A stretch of DNA of 64,000 bases from Hyperoodon ampullatus (Eukaryota; Chordata; Mammalia; Artiodactyla; Ziphiidae). The position numbers were made by a program, and so were the translations under genes. The notes beneath the pieces were generated by a model. That model was not told the DNA's origin. It saw only the letters and a program-made list of their open reading frames with translations, and did not search any database. Positions 1 through 10,236 of the stretch are shown here, piece after piece; position 1 is the first letter of the stretch; the number at the start of each line of letters is the position of its first letter. Where the stretch lies: positions 43,520,368 through 43,584,367 of the forward strand of contig OX457064.1 in assembly GCA_949752795.1 (NCBI GenBank). The letters run 5' to 3'.

Positions 1-964
1 TGTGCAGCTGATTATAGGAAGAGAGCTATGTTGGCATCAGAGAAAGATTGTTGGGGAAGAATGGCTAGGTTAGTTACCTAACTGGTTAATGTCCTGCAGG
101 GCAGTGGCCCATAAACTTGGGGATTATGTTTTCTACCAGACAGAAATCATTTGCATCTCTATCAGACAAAAATCTACAAATTAACCTGTAACTTTGCCTC
201 CTTTGGCTTTTAATTAATAATGTATACTAAGTCAATCAAAGACATATTCTCTTAGATAATTAAATAATCCTTAGATGGGTGGGTTAAACAATGCTCCATG
301 TGAAATTCAAAAGCTATGCTGCTTTCCCTTTGCCTTATTTTTACCTGTGAATATTTTTTTCTTAACACAGCAGTCATTGATGTGTAAGAAGCAACCTGTA
401 AGTGTTTAAAAACAATGGAAAATGGCTTAGGAGGTGACACACTGGCGTTTACAGTTAGGGTTAAGATTAGAGAATAAAACTCTGCATAAAATATGAATTT
501 TTTATTCCCAAGTGTTAGATGGGGGGAGATGTGATAATAGAGAAGGGATAAGAAAAAACATGAGTTAAAGAAAAAACGAGATGGAGCACTGTGTGGGGGA
601 GGGTCAAGAGAAACCGATAGTTGTGGCACTACCAAAAGGAATTTTGAGAACAGAGATAGACAGGATTTGGAGTTATTTGTACTGTGCAGTGGGTGATACA
701 ATTTATCTCTTTGTCTTCCATTCTTTAGTAAATTCTGTGCTCATGAATGTTCTATGTATGCTTTATTTTTATAAACTGGTGAATGGGCTGAATTTTATGG
801 GTAGATTATTCATTTATGAATATATTTATGTATTCAATGACTTTTTAAAAAAATTTTTTTAAACTACATAGTCTTCTAAAAGTTCTATGCTTATGCTTTC
901 ACAATTTGTCTTTCATCCACTAAAAGCTGACTTTCAGTATGGTACAAGGTAGGGAACACACTGT
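1..964. other. unclassified AT-rich sequence
   Basis: I recognise no gene and no repeat family here. Short open frames exist on both strands (up to about 149 codons on the minus strand) but they overlap, are AT-biased in composition and show no domain, splice context or promoter, so I do not treat them as coding. Confidence 0.6.
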
Positions 965-1191
965 ATTTTTTTTTTTTTTTATTTTTTTTTTTTTGCGGTA
1001 CGCGGGCCTCTCGCTGTTGTGGCCTCTCCCGTTGCGGAGCACAGGCTCCGGACGCGCAGGCTCAACAGCCATGGCTCATGGGCCCAGCCGCTCCGCGGCA
1101 CATGGGGCACAAACCCGTGGGGACTGGGGCACAAACCCGTGTCCCCTGCACCGGCAGGCGGACTCTCAACCACTGTGCCACCAGGGAAGCC
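965..1191 (-). mobile_element. CHR-type tRNA-derived SINE
   Basis: The minus-strand element begins with the tRNA-like head next to 1191 (read on the plus strand as CCACCAGGGAAGCC) and ends in an A-rich tail seen as a T-run at 966-994. The body matches the other CHR SINEs in this window. It sits at the 3' end of an L2. Unlike most of its siblings it has no obvious target-site duplication. The unit GGGGCACAAACCCGTG occurs twice (1104-1119 and 1126-1141) where the siblings have a GGGATCTTCCCGGACC-like stretch, so this copy carries a small internal rearrangement. Confidence 0.92.
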
Positions 1192-1511
1192 TTCAGCAAC
1201 GACTTTTGAACCCAACTTTGTGCTAAGCATGTATGAGTTGCTGGACACACTATGTGTAACCGAACAAGGAAAATCAAAAAGAGCCTTTATAGAGCTTATA
1301 GTTGAGTGTGGAAGTCAGGCAATAAATAGATAAACACATCAATATTTAATTGTAACTTGTGGTGAATGTTATAAAAATAGGATTCAGTGATAGAGGTGGA
1401 TAGGTTTAGAGATCTGTTTTAATGGTTTGGCCAAAGAAAGCTCCTCTGAGGGAGGAGGCCCTTAAGCATACCTGAAGCAAAGACCATCCAAGAAGAGGGT
1501 GGACATGTCCC
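1192..1511 (-). mobile_element. L2 LINE fragment, 3' part
   Basis: The plus strand reads like the reverse complement of the L2 3' end: a CTTTGTGCTAAGCATG-like motif near 1217, then segments resembling the usual AATAAATA stretch and the GATGGTTTGGCCA...CCTCTGAGG block near 1420-1460. The element is interrupted by an LTR at 1512-1890 and resumes at 1891. It is strongly diverged, as expected for a pan-mammalian L2. Confidence 0.75.
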
Positions 1512-1890
1512 TGTGTATTAGTTTCTTAGGGCTGCCATAACAGCCACACACTTGGTGTCTTAAAACTACAGATATTTATTCTCTCCTGGTTCTGGAGGCC
1601 TTAGGTCCAAAATCGAGGTGTCTCCAGGGTTGGTTCCTTCTGGAGGCCCTGAGGGAGAATCTGGTCCATGCCTCTCTCCTGGCTTCCCGTAGCAGCTGAC
1701 AGTCCCTGGTGTTCCTTAGCTTGTAATTGCATTACTCCAGTTTCCACCTTTGTCTTCACATTGCCTTCTGTCTTGAGAGTGTCTCTGTTACAAGTCTCCT
1801 TTGGCCTTTCTCTTATAAAGAAACTGTCATTGCATTTAGGGATACCCTAAATCCAGGATGAATCCATTTGAGATTCTTGATTACATCTGT
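1512..1890 (-). mobile_element. MaLR (MLT1/MST-like) LTR, incomplete
   Basis: The start TGTATTAGTTTCTTAGGGCT, the GCCATAACA motif, the TTTATTCTCTCCTGGTTCTGGAGGC-type block and the later TTCTTATAAAG segment are characteristic of reverse-oriented ERVL-MaLR LTRs. The distal end (TCAACATATGAATTT-type) is missing, so this is a truncated solo LTR. No internal retroviral genes flank it. It lies inside an older L2 and is therefore the younger of the two. Confidence 0.78.
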
Positions 1891-2075
1891 TCAACATGAG
1901 GCAGGATTTAGTATGTGCAAAGACAAGAATGTGGTAAAGAGCTTGGCATGTTCAAGGAACGAGAATAAGTCATGATCCAGTTGACATGGTGGGTGATGTC
2001 GTCATGTTGCCAGCTATGTCAGTGAGTAGAACTAGAAAATAACCCTCATGTGAATTTTCAGAAGCATGCGGAATA
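1891..2075 (-). mobile_element. L2 LINE fragment, continuation after LTR insertion
   Basis: The motifs GTGCAAAGACAAGAATG and GAGCTTGGCATGTTCAAGG correspond to the reverse complement of the L2 segment lying just upstream of the part at 1192-1511. Order and orientation agree with one L2 split by the LTR. Confidence 0.65.
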
Positions 2076-2239
2076 ATTTGGGCTTCACAAGGCCTAAAAG
2101 GGGGATTGAAGTTGTCTGTGAAATCCATTTGATATTCAGCTTATTGTTTTCTTTTTTCATAGTATTGTCAAAAGTCTTGTGACTTAAATGAGCTTACTCT
2201 AAGTAGACATGGCTGTGCCTTATGTATAAATTGTCTGCA

Positions 2240-3238
2240 CAACAAACAATGCAATCCAAAAATGGGCAGAAGATCTAAATAGACATTTCTCCAAAGAAGA
2301 TATGCAGATTGCCAACAAACACATGAAAGGATGCTCAATGTCACTAATCATTAGAGAAATGCAAATCAAAACCACAATGAGGTATCACCTTACACTGGTC
2401 AAAATGGCCATTATCAAAAACATCTACAAACAGTAAATGCTGGAGAGGGTGTGGAGAAAAGGGAACCCTCTTGCACTGTTGGTGGGAATGTAAATTGATA
2501 CAGCTACTATGGAGAACAGTATGGAGGTTCCTTAAAAAACTACAAATAGAACTACCATATGACCCAGCAATCCCACTACTGGGCATATACCCTGAGAAAA
2601 CCAGAATTCAAAAAGGGACATGTACCACAATGTTCATTGCAGCTATATTTACAATAACCAGGACATGGAAGCAACCTAAGTGTCCATCAACAGATGAATG
2701 GATAAAGAAGATGTGGCACATATATACAATGGAATATTACTCAGCCATAAAAAGAAATGAAATTGAGTTATTTGTAGTGAGGTGGATGGACCTAGAGTCT
2801 CATACAGAGTGAAGTAAGTCAGAAAGAGAAAAACAAATACCATATGCTAACACATATATATGGAATCTAAAAAAAAAAAAAGGTTCTGAAGAACCTAGGA
2901 GCAGGGCAGGAATAAAGACACAGATGTAGAGAATGGACTTGAGGACATCGGGAGGGGGAAAGGTAAGCTGGGATGAAGTGAGAGAGTGGCATGGATTTAT
3001 ATATACTACCAAATATAAAATGGATAGCTAGTGGGAAGCAGCTGTATAGCACAGGGAGATCAGCTCGGTGCTTTGTGACCACCTAGAGGGGTGGGATAGG
3101 GAGGGTGGGAGGGAGAGGCAAGAGGGAGGAGATATGGGGATATATGTATACATACAGCTGATTCACTTTGTTATAAAGCAGAAACTGACACATTGTAAAG
3201 CAATTATACTCCAATAAAGATGTTAAAAAAAAAAAAAG
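2240..3238 (+). mobile_element. 5'-truncated L1, ORF2 C-terminus plus 3'UTR
   Basis: The sequence begins inside ORF2 (residues resembling [21 protein letters not shown]), continues through the C-terminal cysteine-containing region ([10 protein letters not shown], about 2473-2500) and the VRWMDLESHTE segment, then enters the 3'UTR and ends in an A-run at 3223-3236. The reading frame is interrupted, for example by a stop just before the MLERVWRKG segment. Divergence looks similar to the full-length copy at 28.3-35.5 kb, so both belong to a fairly young artiodactyl/cetacean L1 lineage. No target-site duplication was evident. Confidence 0.93.
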
Positions 3239-6059
3239 ATAGGGTAGAGAGGAAAAAAAATTGTGTGCAGAATTCCTGCTTGTGATTTTCTTGTCTGTTC
3301 TAAAAGGGTCATTTTTTCAATGGCCCTTGCCTCTCTTGTGTTGTTACCATATTCCATTTCTCAAGTCAATGCCTAATGATCTGGTTTCCATATCACTTCT
3401 GTGGCAAAGAGTGACAAAGGCTAAGCCATAGTGCAATGGTATTATCCAAGGTGTACAGACCAAGTGAGTCTTTTCCTATGATGTCTGAGTATATGGTGTG
3501 CATATATCACCACTTTGAAAAGCCTTTTTAGGTCCCTTCTCTAAGACATGCCAATAGAATTCAGCTTAGAGTATGAAATAACCTGTTTTGGAGTCCTATT
3601 GAATGTGAAAAACTCCAGTCAAAGTAAACCAATTATATTAATGTCACTTTCATCTCTTATTGAGGGAATGATTTTAAACTCTTTACTCCATGAGCACAAT
3701 TTTATATAATTGGAGACAACTTATAAGAAGGTTGTGCTGTACAACTGGGTCATAGCTGATGGCTTACTTAGACACAAATAATAAAGAGACTTCCTTTAAC
3801 CTCTTAAATGTAACTTTCCCACTTATCTACCAAATAATGCGGTGCTGAGATTACTGATGTCCCAATAGCATCCTGGCCTCCAGGTAGGGTTGTAATCATT
3901 CTTGAGCATTTTAGGGTATATACCTTTAACACTGTCAGCTACTAACCTCAATGCTGAAATAGTAGTTACATTAATAAAATCCACTTTAGGAAAATTTCTG
4001 ATCAAATGATAGTATTTTTTGCATTTCTGACTAGTTTCTACTGCTTATAATTTCCTCTGAAGATCATTTAACAGCAGCATCCCTATAAAGAAAACCAATT
4101 GATTAGTAGTGTAAGTGTTGGGAGTGTAACACTGAGAAGTAGAACAGAACAAAGTCAGTTCACTCTTACATATCCTGAGTACCTTCCTTCTGCAAAGCAA
4201 AATGGAAATAAATGTTAGAAAGGTTAAAATTGGTCTTTCTCTCATGCAGGTGAAGGACATACTTAAAAAAAAAAAAAACTTATGGGAACCAGCAATCTGT
4301 GCTTTGAGAATTTTCCCCAAATGTGCACTTGATCCAGTGTGTGATACAAATTGAAGGACTTCGGGGAACATAAAATGATTTGTAATACCTTAATTGGAAA
4401 ACTATGCCAAATGGCAACTTAAAAATTAGAAGCAAAGCAGATGAATTAATTTATTTGTTGACTCAAGTTGGCTTATAGATAAATGAAGATAGCCAAAATG
4501 TAGCTTTTCATGAGGGAGCAAATGAGATGTGCCTCACTGCTAAAATGAAATGTGACCAAAAAAAGCAGTTTGGAAAATAAGATTGTTTGTTGAGATCGCA
4601 TTTAAATATGCTTAAGAAAATAGCCATGCTTTATGACAAATGTGAGGTTGTGTACAATAATTTACTGAATACTATTTTGTGTGAACATTTTGTAAATCAT
4701 GTTAAATTTATTTTTTCATTAAAACATAAAAAGCTCCTCAGCAATTTATATGCCTTAAGAGAATTATAAGTTATTGGTTTATTGCATTTCTTATATTTAA
4801 CTTTAAGCTTGTTTGGCTGTTGGATTTGACCTTGAATAATGAGAAAATAAGATTAGAGCAGTATTTTCTCTGTTTTATTACTTTCATTTTTCCCCTTTTG
4901 GATAAATGTATGTTTCTGGTATGGGAACAAAATTGAGAGCAGGGGAAAATAACAAAAGGGAGACTGTCATTTTTTCTGTCAGTAAAGCTCTTTTTAAACA
5001 GATAATAGTAATATGAGGGTCGAATGACTTATTTTTGATAGGAGAAACAAAAAGCAAGACCATGAAGTCTTTTTTTTAAATTAGTATCCTTTATAGAAAA
5101 GTTTAAAAGATAATTTTTCTTTTTTCAGTTAATTCTATTTTAAAAATTCATCTAATGTTAAAATTAGGGTGATAGGTATTATTAGGTCATAAATAATAGA
5201 CCATGTAAAGAACCATGTCTTGGAAAACAGCATATTCTTGTAGCCTTTCCTTCTGAACCCTGAGTGAAGTTATGTAGTCTATGTTTCTGGTATAATTGGT
5301 TGACTAGCTCAGCATGCTCCTCATAGTGAAGTAGAAAACTTCAGCTCAAACTTTCTCTCATCAGTTTCATTCTCATTCTTGTAGCCTCACTTTCCTCTTG
5401 GTAAAAAGTTTAAGCTTTTATACTTCCGACAGCTATAAAATGTACGGCTCAGTAGCGTAGGAATGTAGGATTCACCATGGTTTATGTATCTTATGGATTA
5501 TGCCCAAGCCTTTATTTAGAACTGTGAAGGAACATTGAACTGGATGAGTTAGACAGGGAAGTCTATTCAAGACTGTTGAAATAGGAGAGACAGGTGGAAC
5601 TCAACTCTGCTGAAACAAAAGGCTGGAGAGGATTTTAAGCACTGAGGTGAGGTAGTGAGAGAGACATTGGTGAGGTAGTTGGTCAAAGTGACAGTCCAGC
5701 TGTTTGCTAATTGGTGATTATGGCTTCTACCCACCAACTGGAGCATTGTCTTTTTGGATGATAACATTTCAAAGGGATGGCTTCCCGGTCTTTGAGAGAG
5801 ACATTTCTGGGTTATAAAACTGGCAAGAGGCTGGGAGAAGATTTATATCTTAAAGAAGCAGAGAAAGAATTTAAAATAGCAAGTTTTCTAAAGTGAGAGA
5901 ACTCACTTCACTTTTCTAAAGTGAAAAAGGGAGGTCAGGGGCTTATAGTCAAGAAGGAATCTGTCTAAAGTTGAGTCAAGCTGAGGGATGTTTAAATCAA
6001 AACGAAAGCCAAGATCAATTCATTGGCCATGGAAGGCTAATAAATATCTTGACTTTAAA
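3239..6059. other. unclassified, mostly unique sequence
   Basis: AT-rich DNA without recognisable genes. The part at about 5560-6020 has a somewhat different, purine-rich composition with a short stem (AAGTGAgagaacTCACTT near 5892) and might be an old LTR fragment, but I cannot name a family. Confidence 0.5.
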
Positions 6060-7790
6060 TGGCATAGATAAGTTCTACCTGCTTTTGTATTTATATAAAT
6101 GGAATCATACAGTATGTAATCTCTTGTGCCTCATTTTTTTGCTTCAGTCCTTAAACATGTTAGATATTCTTCATGAGATAAATTCCCTTCTATCTCTAGT
6201 TTGCCAAGAGGTTTTATAAATCATAAATGGTGGTGACAGTTGTAAAATTCTTTTACTTCATCTATCGAAATATGTATGATTTTTCCTCATTTTTATGTTA
6301 ATGTAATTAATCATACTGATTTATTTTGATTGTTAAACCAACTTTTCACTCATAGAATAAGACTCTCCTGGTCATGGTGTACGATTTTTTTCCCATTATC
6401 ACTGAATTTAACTTGCTTGTATTTTATTTAAGATTTTTGCCTCTATGTTCTTGAGAAAGATCCCTTTTTTGTAATGTCTTTATCAGGTTTTGGTATCAAG
6501 ATTATACTGGCCTTCTAAAATGAATTGGGGAAAATTTCTTCTCTATTATCAGAAACAGCATTTTACTAAATTGCTGTTATTTATCACTTAAGGATTTCAA
6601 AGATTTCAGTGATGAAGACATCTAGGCCTAGGGTCTTTGTGAGAATGTTTTAAATAGCAGATTCAACTTCTTTACTTGATGCCAGGTAATGTGTATTTTC
6701 TATATATGTTTTCATTTTTCTACAGTGTTAGTTTGAAGAATTTGTATATTTCATTCAGATATTCTAATTTACTGGTAAAATTGTTTATACTCCTTGATCT
6801 TTTTTGATGTAGCTAGAAACAATGTAAATGTTAACATATTACCCTTCATCATTCTTGATACTGTAGTTTGTGTTTACTCCTTTTCATTTTTTTCTTTACT
6901 ATGTCTTGCTGGGGTTAAACAATTTCATTAGTATTTTCTGAAGTTTAAAATTTGCTTTTATTGATTTGAATCTCTTTATTAGTTTCTTTTATATTTTTAG
7001 GTTTGATTTGCTTTTTTCTTTCCAACTTCTTGAAAGAAAGGATACATAATTTATTTTTAAGCTTTCTATCTCCCAGCTAAGGCATTCTAAACTATAAACG
7101 TCTCTCAAAATACTGCTTTAGCTATCTCCCACACATTTTGAAATGGCTTATCTTTGAGTTAATAATAATTTATAATTTGTTTAAATTTCTTCTTCATTCC
7201 ATGCATTATTCAGTAAAGTATTGTTTAATTTCTAGGAATACAGGAATTTCTATCTAGTTCTCTCTCTTTGTCACTCTCTCTGTCTGTTTTAATTTATCCT
7301 CTAAGTTCATTTCACTCTGGTTAGAGGATATATTCTGAATAATTTAAACTCTTTGAAGTTTGTTAAGGCTTGCATTATGACATATATTGTCAATTTTATT
7401 AAATGTTCAATTTGCACTTAAATTTTTCATTGTTGGATATGGTATTCTAAATATGTCAAATATATTAGTTCTGCTGTTTATATATTCCATATCTTTATCT
7501 TTTTGAGTTTCCATATCCTTTCAGATTGTTACTGATAATTATGTATTGATAATACTATGCATAAGTCTTCCACCGTGATTATGGATTTAACTATTTTTTT
7601 TTTAGTTCTGTCAGTTTTTGCTTTATATGTTTTGAAATCATGTTAATAGATGCAAACAAATTTAAGATTATAATAGCTTCCTTTATCACTATGAATTAGT
7701 GATTAATAATTCTTAAAGTCTACATTTTTGATTATTAATATAGATACATCAAATTTCTTCTAGTTATTGTCATCATCTTTTTGCAAAGCC
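6060..7790 (-). mobile_element. old, highly diverged L1 (L1M-type) fragments
   Basis: Many blocks match the reverse complement of L1 ORF2: CTAGTTTGCCAAGAGGTTTT near 6197 (reverse transcriptase), GTAATGTCTTTATCAGGTTTTGGTATCAAG near 6470, ATGAATTGGGGAAAA near 6520, and the later connector/endonuclease-side segments around 7080-7560. The first about 110 bases resemble an L1 3'UTR directly abutting the reverse transcriptase part, so an internal deletion or two separate pieces are likely. No long reading frame survives. Confidence 0.75.
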
Positions 7791-8039
7791 TTAAGATTAT
7801 CTTTCTGCTTTGTTTGAAAGGGTGTCTCTTTTTTCAATACTACAAATGCTTACTGTGTGTGAGTTTGTTTGCTATGATGAAAATCATAAAAGGAGACTGT
7901 TTCCCAAAAGGGCTAATGTTATGCAAAGCAGAAGCATCATTTGAGAATGAGGGGAGGTTGGAGGTTGATATGTCTCTGAAATTTTAAATGCTTGGGAATT
8001 TAGAGAAATCTCCCCCACTCCATGGAATTTGTGTACTTG

Positions 8040-8180
8040 CTTTTTCTTCTTCTCTTCCTCTAGGACATAAACTCCATGAAAAAAATTTGCCTTTTTCATT
8101 GATTTCTGTAGCCCCCAGTACTTAGAACTGTGCCTTGCACATAATAAGAGTCTATATCTGTGTAATGTCCATTGGAATCT
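8040..8180 (+). mobile_element. L2 LINE 3' end
   Basis: The segments AGGACATAAACTCCATGA, CCCCCAGTACTTAGAACTG and TGCCTTGCACATAATAAGAG follow the order of the L2 3'UTR and tail. Short, old and non-coding. Confidence 0.82.
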
Positions 8181-8194
8181 CAGTTTTCTTCCCA

Positions 8195-8330
8195 ATATCT
8201 CTGTAAGAAAGGTCCTGTTATTTCCATTTTGTTAATGTAATTGAGTCTGGAAAAGGTTATATACCTTTATAAAGGTGAGTAAATGATGAAATAGAATTCG
8301 AATGAGGCCTGTCTAATGTAGGAGAGCATT
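8195..8330 (-). mobile_element. probable MIR fragment
   Basis: TTTCCATTTTGTTAATGTAATTGAG, GTTATATACCTTT and the GAATTCGAATGAGG segment resemble the reverse complement of MIR in the correct order, but similarity is weak. Confidence 0.45.
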
Positions 8331-8375
8331 TCACCCTAGTCATCAGTGGTGAGGTACCTTGGCTGACAGACAGGG

Positions 8376-8550
8376 GGTGTGGTGGCTAAGAGCTTATGTT
8401 TCTGAGTCAAATTTACAGACCATGTCCAGTAGACTTTGGGCAGATTACGCAACCCTTCTCTGTTGCCTCAGCTGTAACAAAGGACACCAGTACCTATTTC
8501 ATTGAGTTGTTTTGGGAATTAAATCAGTTAATACCTGTGTGCAGGAAAAA
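8376..8550 (+). mobile_element. MIR SINE
   Basis: GGTGGCTAAGAGC, the TTTGGGCAGATTACGCAACC core and TTCATTGAGTTGTTTTGGGAATTAAAT match MIR head, core and 3' region in order. Ancient tRNA-derived SINE, inactive. Confidence 0.82.
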
Positions 8551-8589
8551 CTCAGGTATTTTTCGTTCCAGGTGGGGAAAAACCCAGTT

Positions 8590-9450
8590 CCTCCGTTTTT
8601 TCCTCTTGTGTGTGTCTCCTTTACTGCTCACACAATACATTTCATTTCTGGTCACCAATTGTGTGAAGGCTTTACCCCATACTAAGCAATTATCTGTGAC
8701 ACCAGCTGGGTGTCCTACAATTTAACTCAATTCTGACACCATCTACCCAGAGATAGTGTCAGATCCCACAGGTTAAGGGCTCAGTCCCTTCACCACTTCA
8801 GACGGCAGTTGCAAGTAGTAGGTTCCCGGGTTCTGTCAGATTTGGCTGCAAATCGGAGGTTCCATGACTCCCTCCTCAGGTTCCAAAATTTGCTAGAGCA
8901 CTCACAGAGCTCAGGAAGACACTTAGGTTTACAGATGAACAGCCAGATGAAGAGATACATAGGGTGAAGTCTGGGAGGGTTCCAAGCTTAGGAGCTTCTG
9001 TCCCCATGGACTTGCAGTGTGTCACTCTCCCAGTGTAGATGTGTTTGTCAGCCTGGAAGCTCTCTGAACCCTGTACTTCAGGGATTTTTATGGAGGCTTC
9101 CTCACATAGGCATGATCAGTTATTAATTAAATTTGCAGCCCCTGTCCTGTCTCTGGAGGATGATGGGTGGGGCTGAACATTCCAAGCTTCTAATCGTGGC
9201 TTGGTCTTTCTGGTGACTCCCATCCAACCAGAAGCCATCCAGGACCCTATTCAGAGTTGTGTCAATAGAACAAACGATGCTCCTAGTGCTCATATCACTT
9301 AAAATTTTTACAAAGGTTTTGAGCCCTGTGTGAGGGATGGGTTCAAAGACAAATATTAGAACAAGAGATGCTCCTAGTATTCTTTTTGCTTAGGATGTTA
9401 CAAGGCTTTCAGGAGCTCTGTGCCAGGAACCAAAGGCAAAGACCCATATA
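8590..9450. mobile_element. probable LTR of an endogenous retrovirus, family not named
   Basis: The block has LTR-like composition and contains phrases I associate with a repeated mammalian LTR (GAACAGCCAGATGAAGAGAT near 8938, CTGGAAGCTCTCTGAACCC near 9053, TTTTTATGGAGGCTTCCTC near 9086, AGGAGCTCTGTGCCAGGAAC near 9412). No gag, pol or env frame is attached. Near one end about 91 bp is present twice in tandem (about 9267-9354 and 9358-9445). Boundaries and orientation are uncertain. Confidence 0.55.
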
Positions 9451-9529
9451 TACATATTTTCTATTACCTCATAACCTGGAAGATATTATTTATAAGACAG
9501 GTTCACTTCCCCCTGGCTCCCCACCCCCC

Positions 9530-10040
9530 ATATAGTTTTAGATCCTACCTTAGAGGAAAAAAGCCATTCTATAGGAATGCTCTCACCTCACCTTCTCCAA
9601 ACCATGTACACATGCTTTGGGCCCATATTTTCCATTCTTCCTCTTTACAGGGAGGAGAGAAGATACTCTCTTTTATGGTATCGATTCCCTCTGCTGTACT
9701 CTGAATTTCAACTCTTCATCCAGTCTCTGAGACCTTAAGGATGGATTTTCCCTTTTCTGTAATCATACCTTCAGTCTTTCCCTTTCTGCTGGATCTTTCC
9801 CATTAGCATTTACGTATGTTAAAATATCTCTCATCTTTAAAAACTCTTCCCAAATCCATATCCTCATCCAATCACCACTTCTTACAAACTCAAGAAACAT
9901 GGTTCTGCTTCCAGTCTCAGTTTCTCACTTACTTAAACTGTCTCATCCCTTGATTTCCATCCCATCTTTACTTGTTCATCACCTTCAGTATAGTTTTCAA
10001 GTACTGGAGTTCCTAAAGGCTAAGTGATCTCTTCTGATTT
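9530..10040 (+). mobile_element. L2 LINE fragment, internal part
   Basis: TCTGCTGGATCTTTCCCATTAGCAT near 9785 followed by AATATCTCTCATCTTTAAAAACTCTTCCC resembles an internal L2 segment upstream of its conserved 3' domain. It is diverged and has no surviving frame. Confidence 0.65.
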
Positions 10041-10236
10041 AATATCATTAGCTCTCAGTCCTTGCTGAATGTTAGGATCATCCTAGGAGCTTTAGAAAAA
10101 TTACCAATGACCAAATATCTTCCTCAGAGATTCTGATTTAATGGATGTGGAAGGAGACTGGGCTTCTGCATTTTCTTTTTTTAAGTCGTAAAGTGATTGT
10201 AATGTTCAGCCAGGTCTGAGACTCAATGCTATAAAT
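10041..10236. mobile_element. MER5-like non-autonomous hAT DNA transposon
   Basis: GAATGTTAGGATCATCCTAGGAGCTTTAGAA, CAGAGATTCTGATTTAAT and GTAATGTTCAGCCAGGTCTGAGACTCA appear in the order of MER5A, and the ends are roughly complementary as expected for terminal inverted repeats (about 10058 and 10232). It encodes no transposase. Confidence 0.72.

Noticed and set aside
939..1333. Several overlapping 70-104 codon frames
   Set aside because: They are translations of the GC-rich CHR SINE body in different frames; the same peptides recur at every SINE in the window.
7880..8195. 103-codon minus-strand frame (7884-8195)
   Set aside because: It overlaps an L2 3' end and a MIR fragment and shows no domain.
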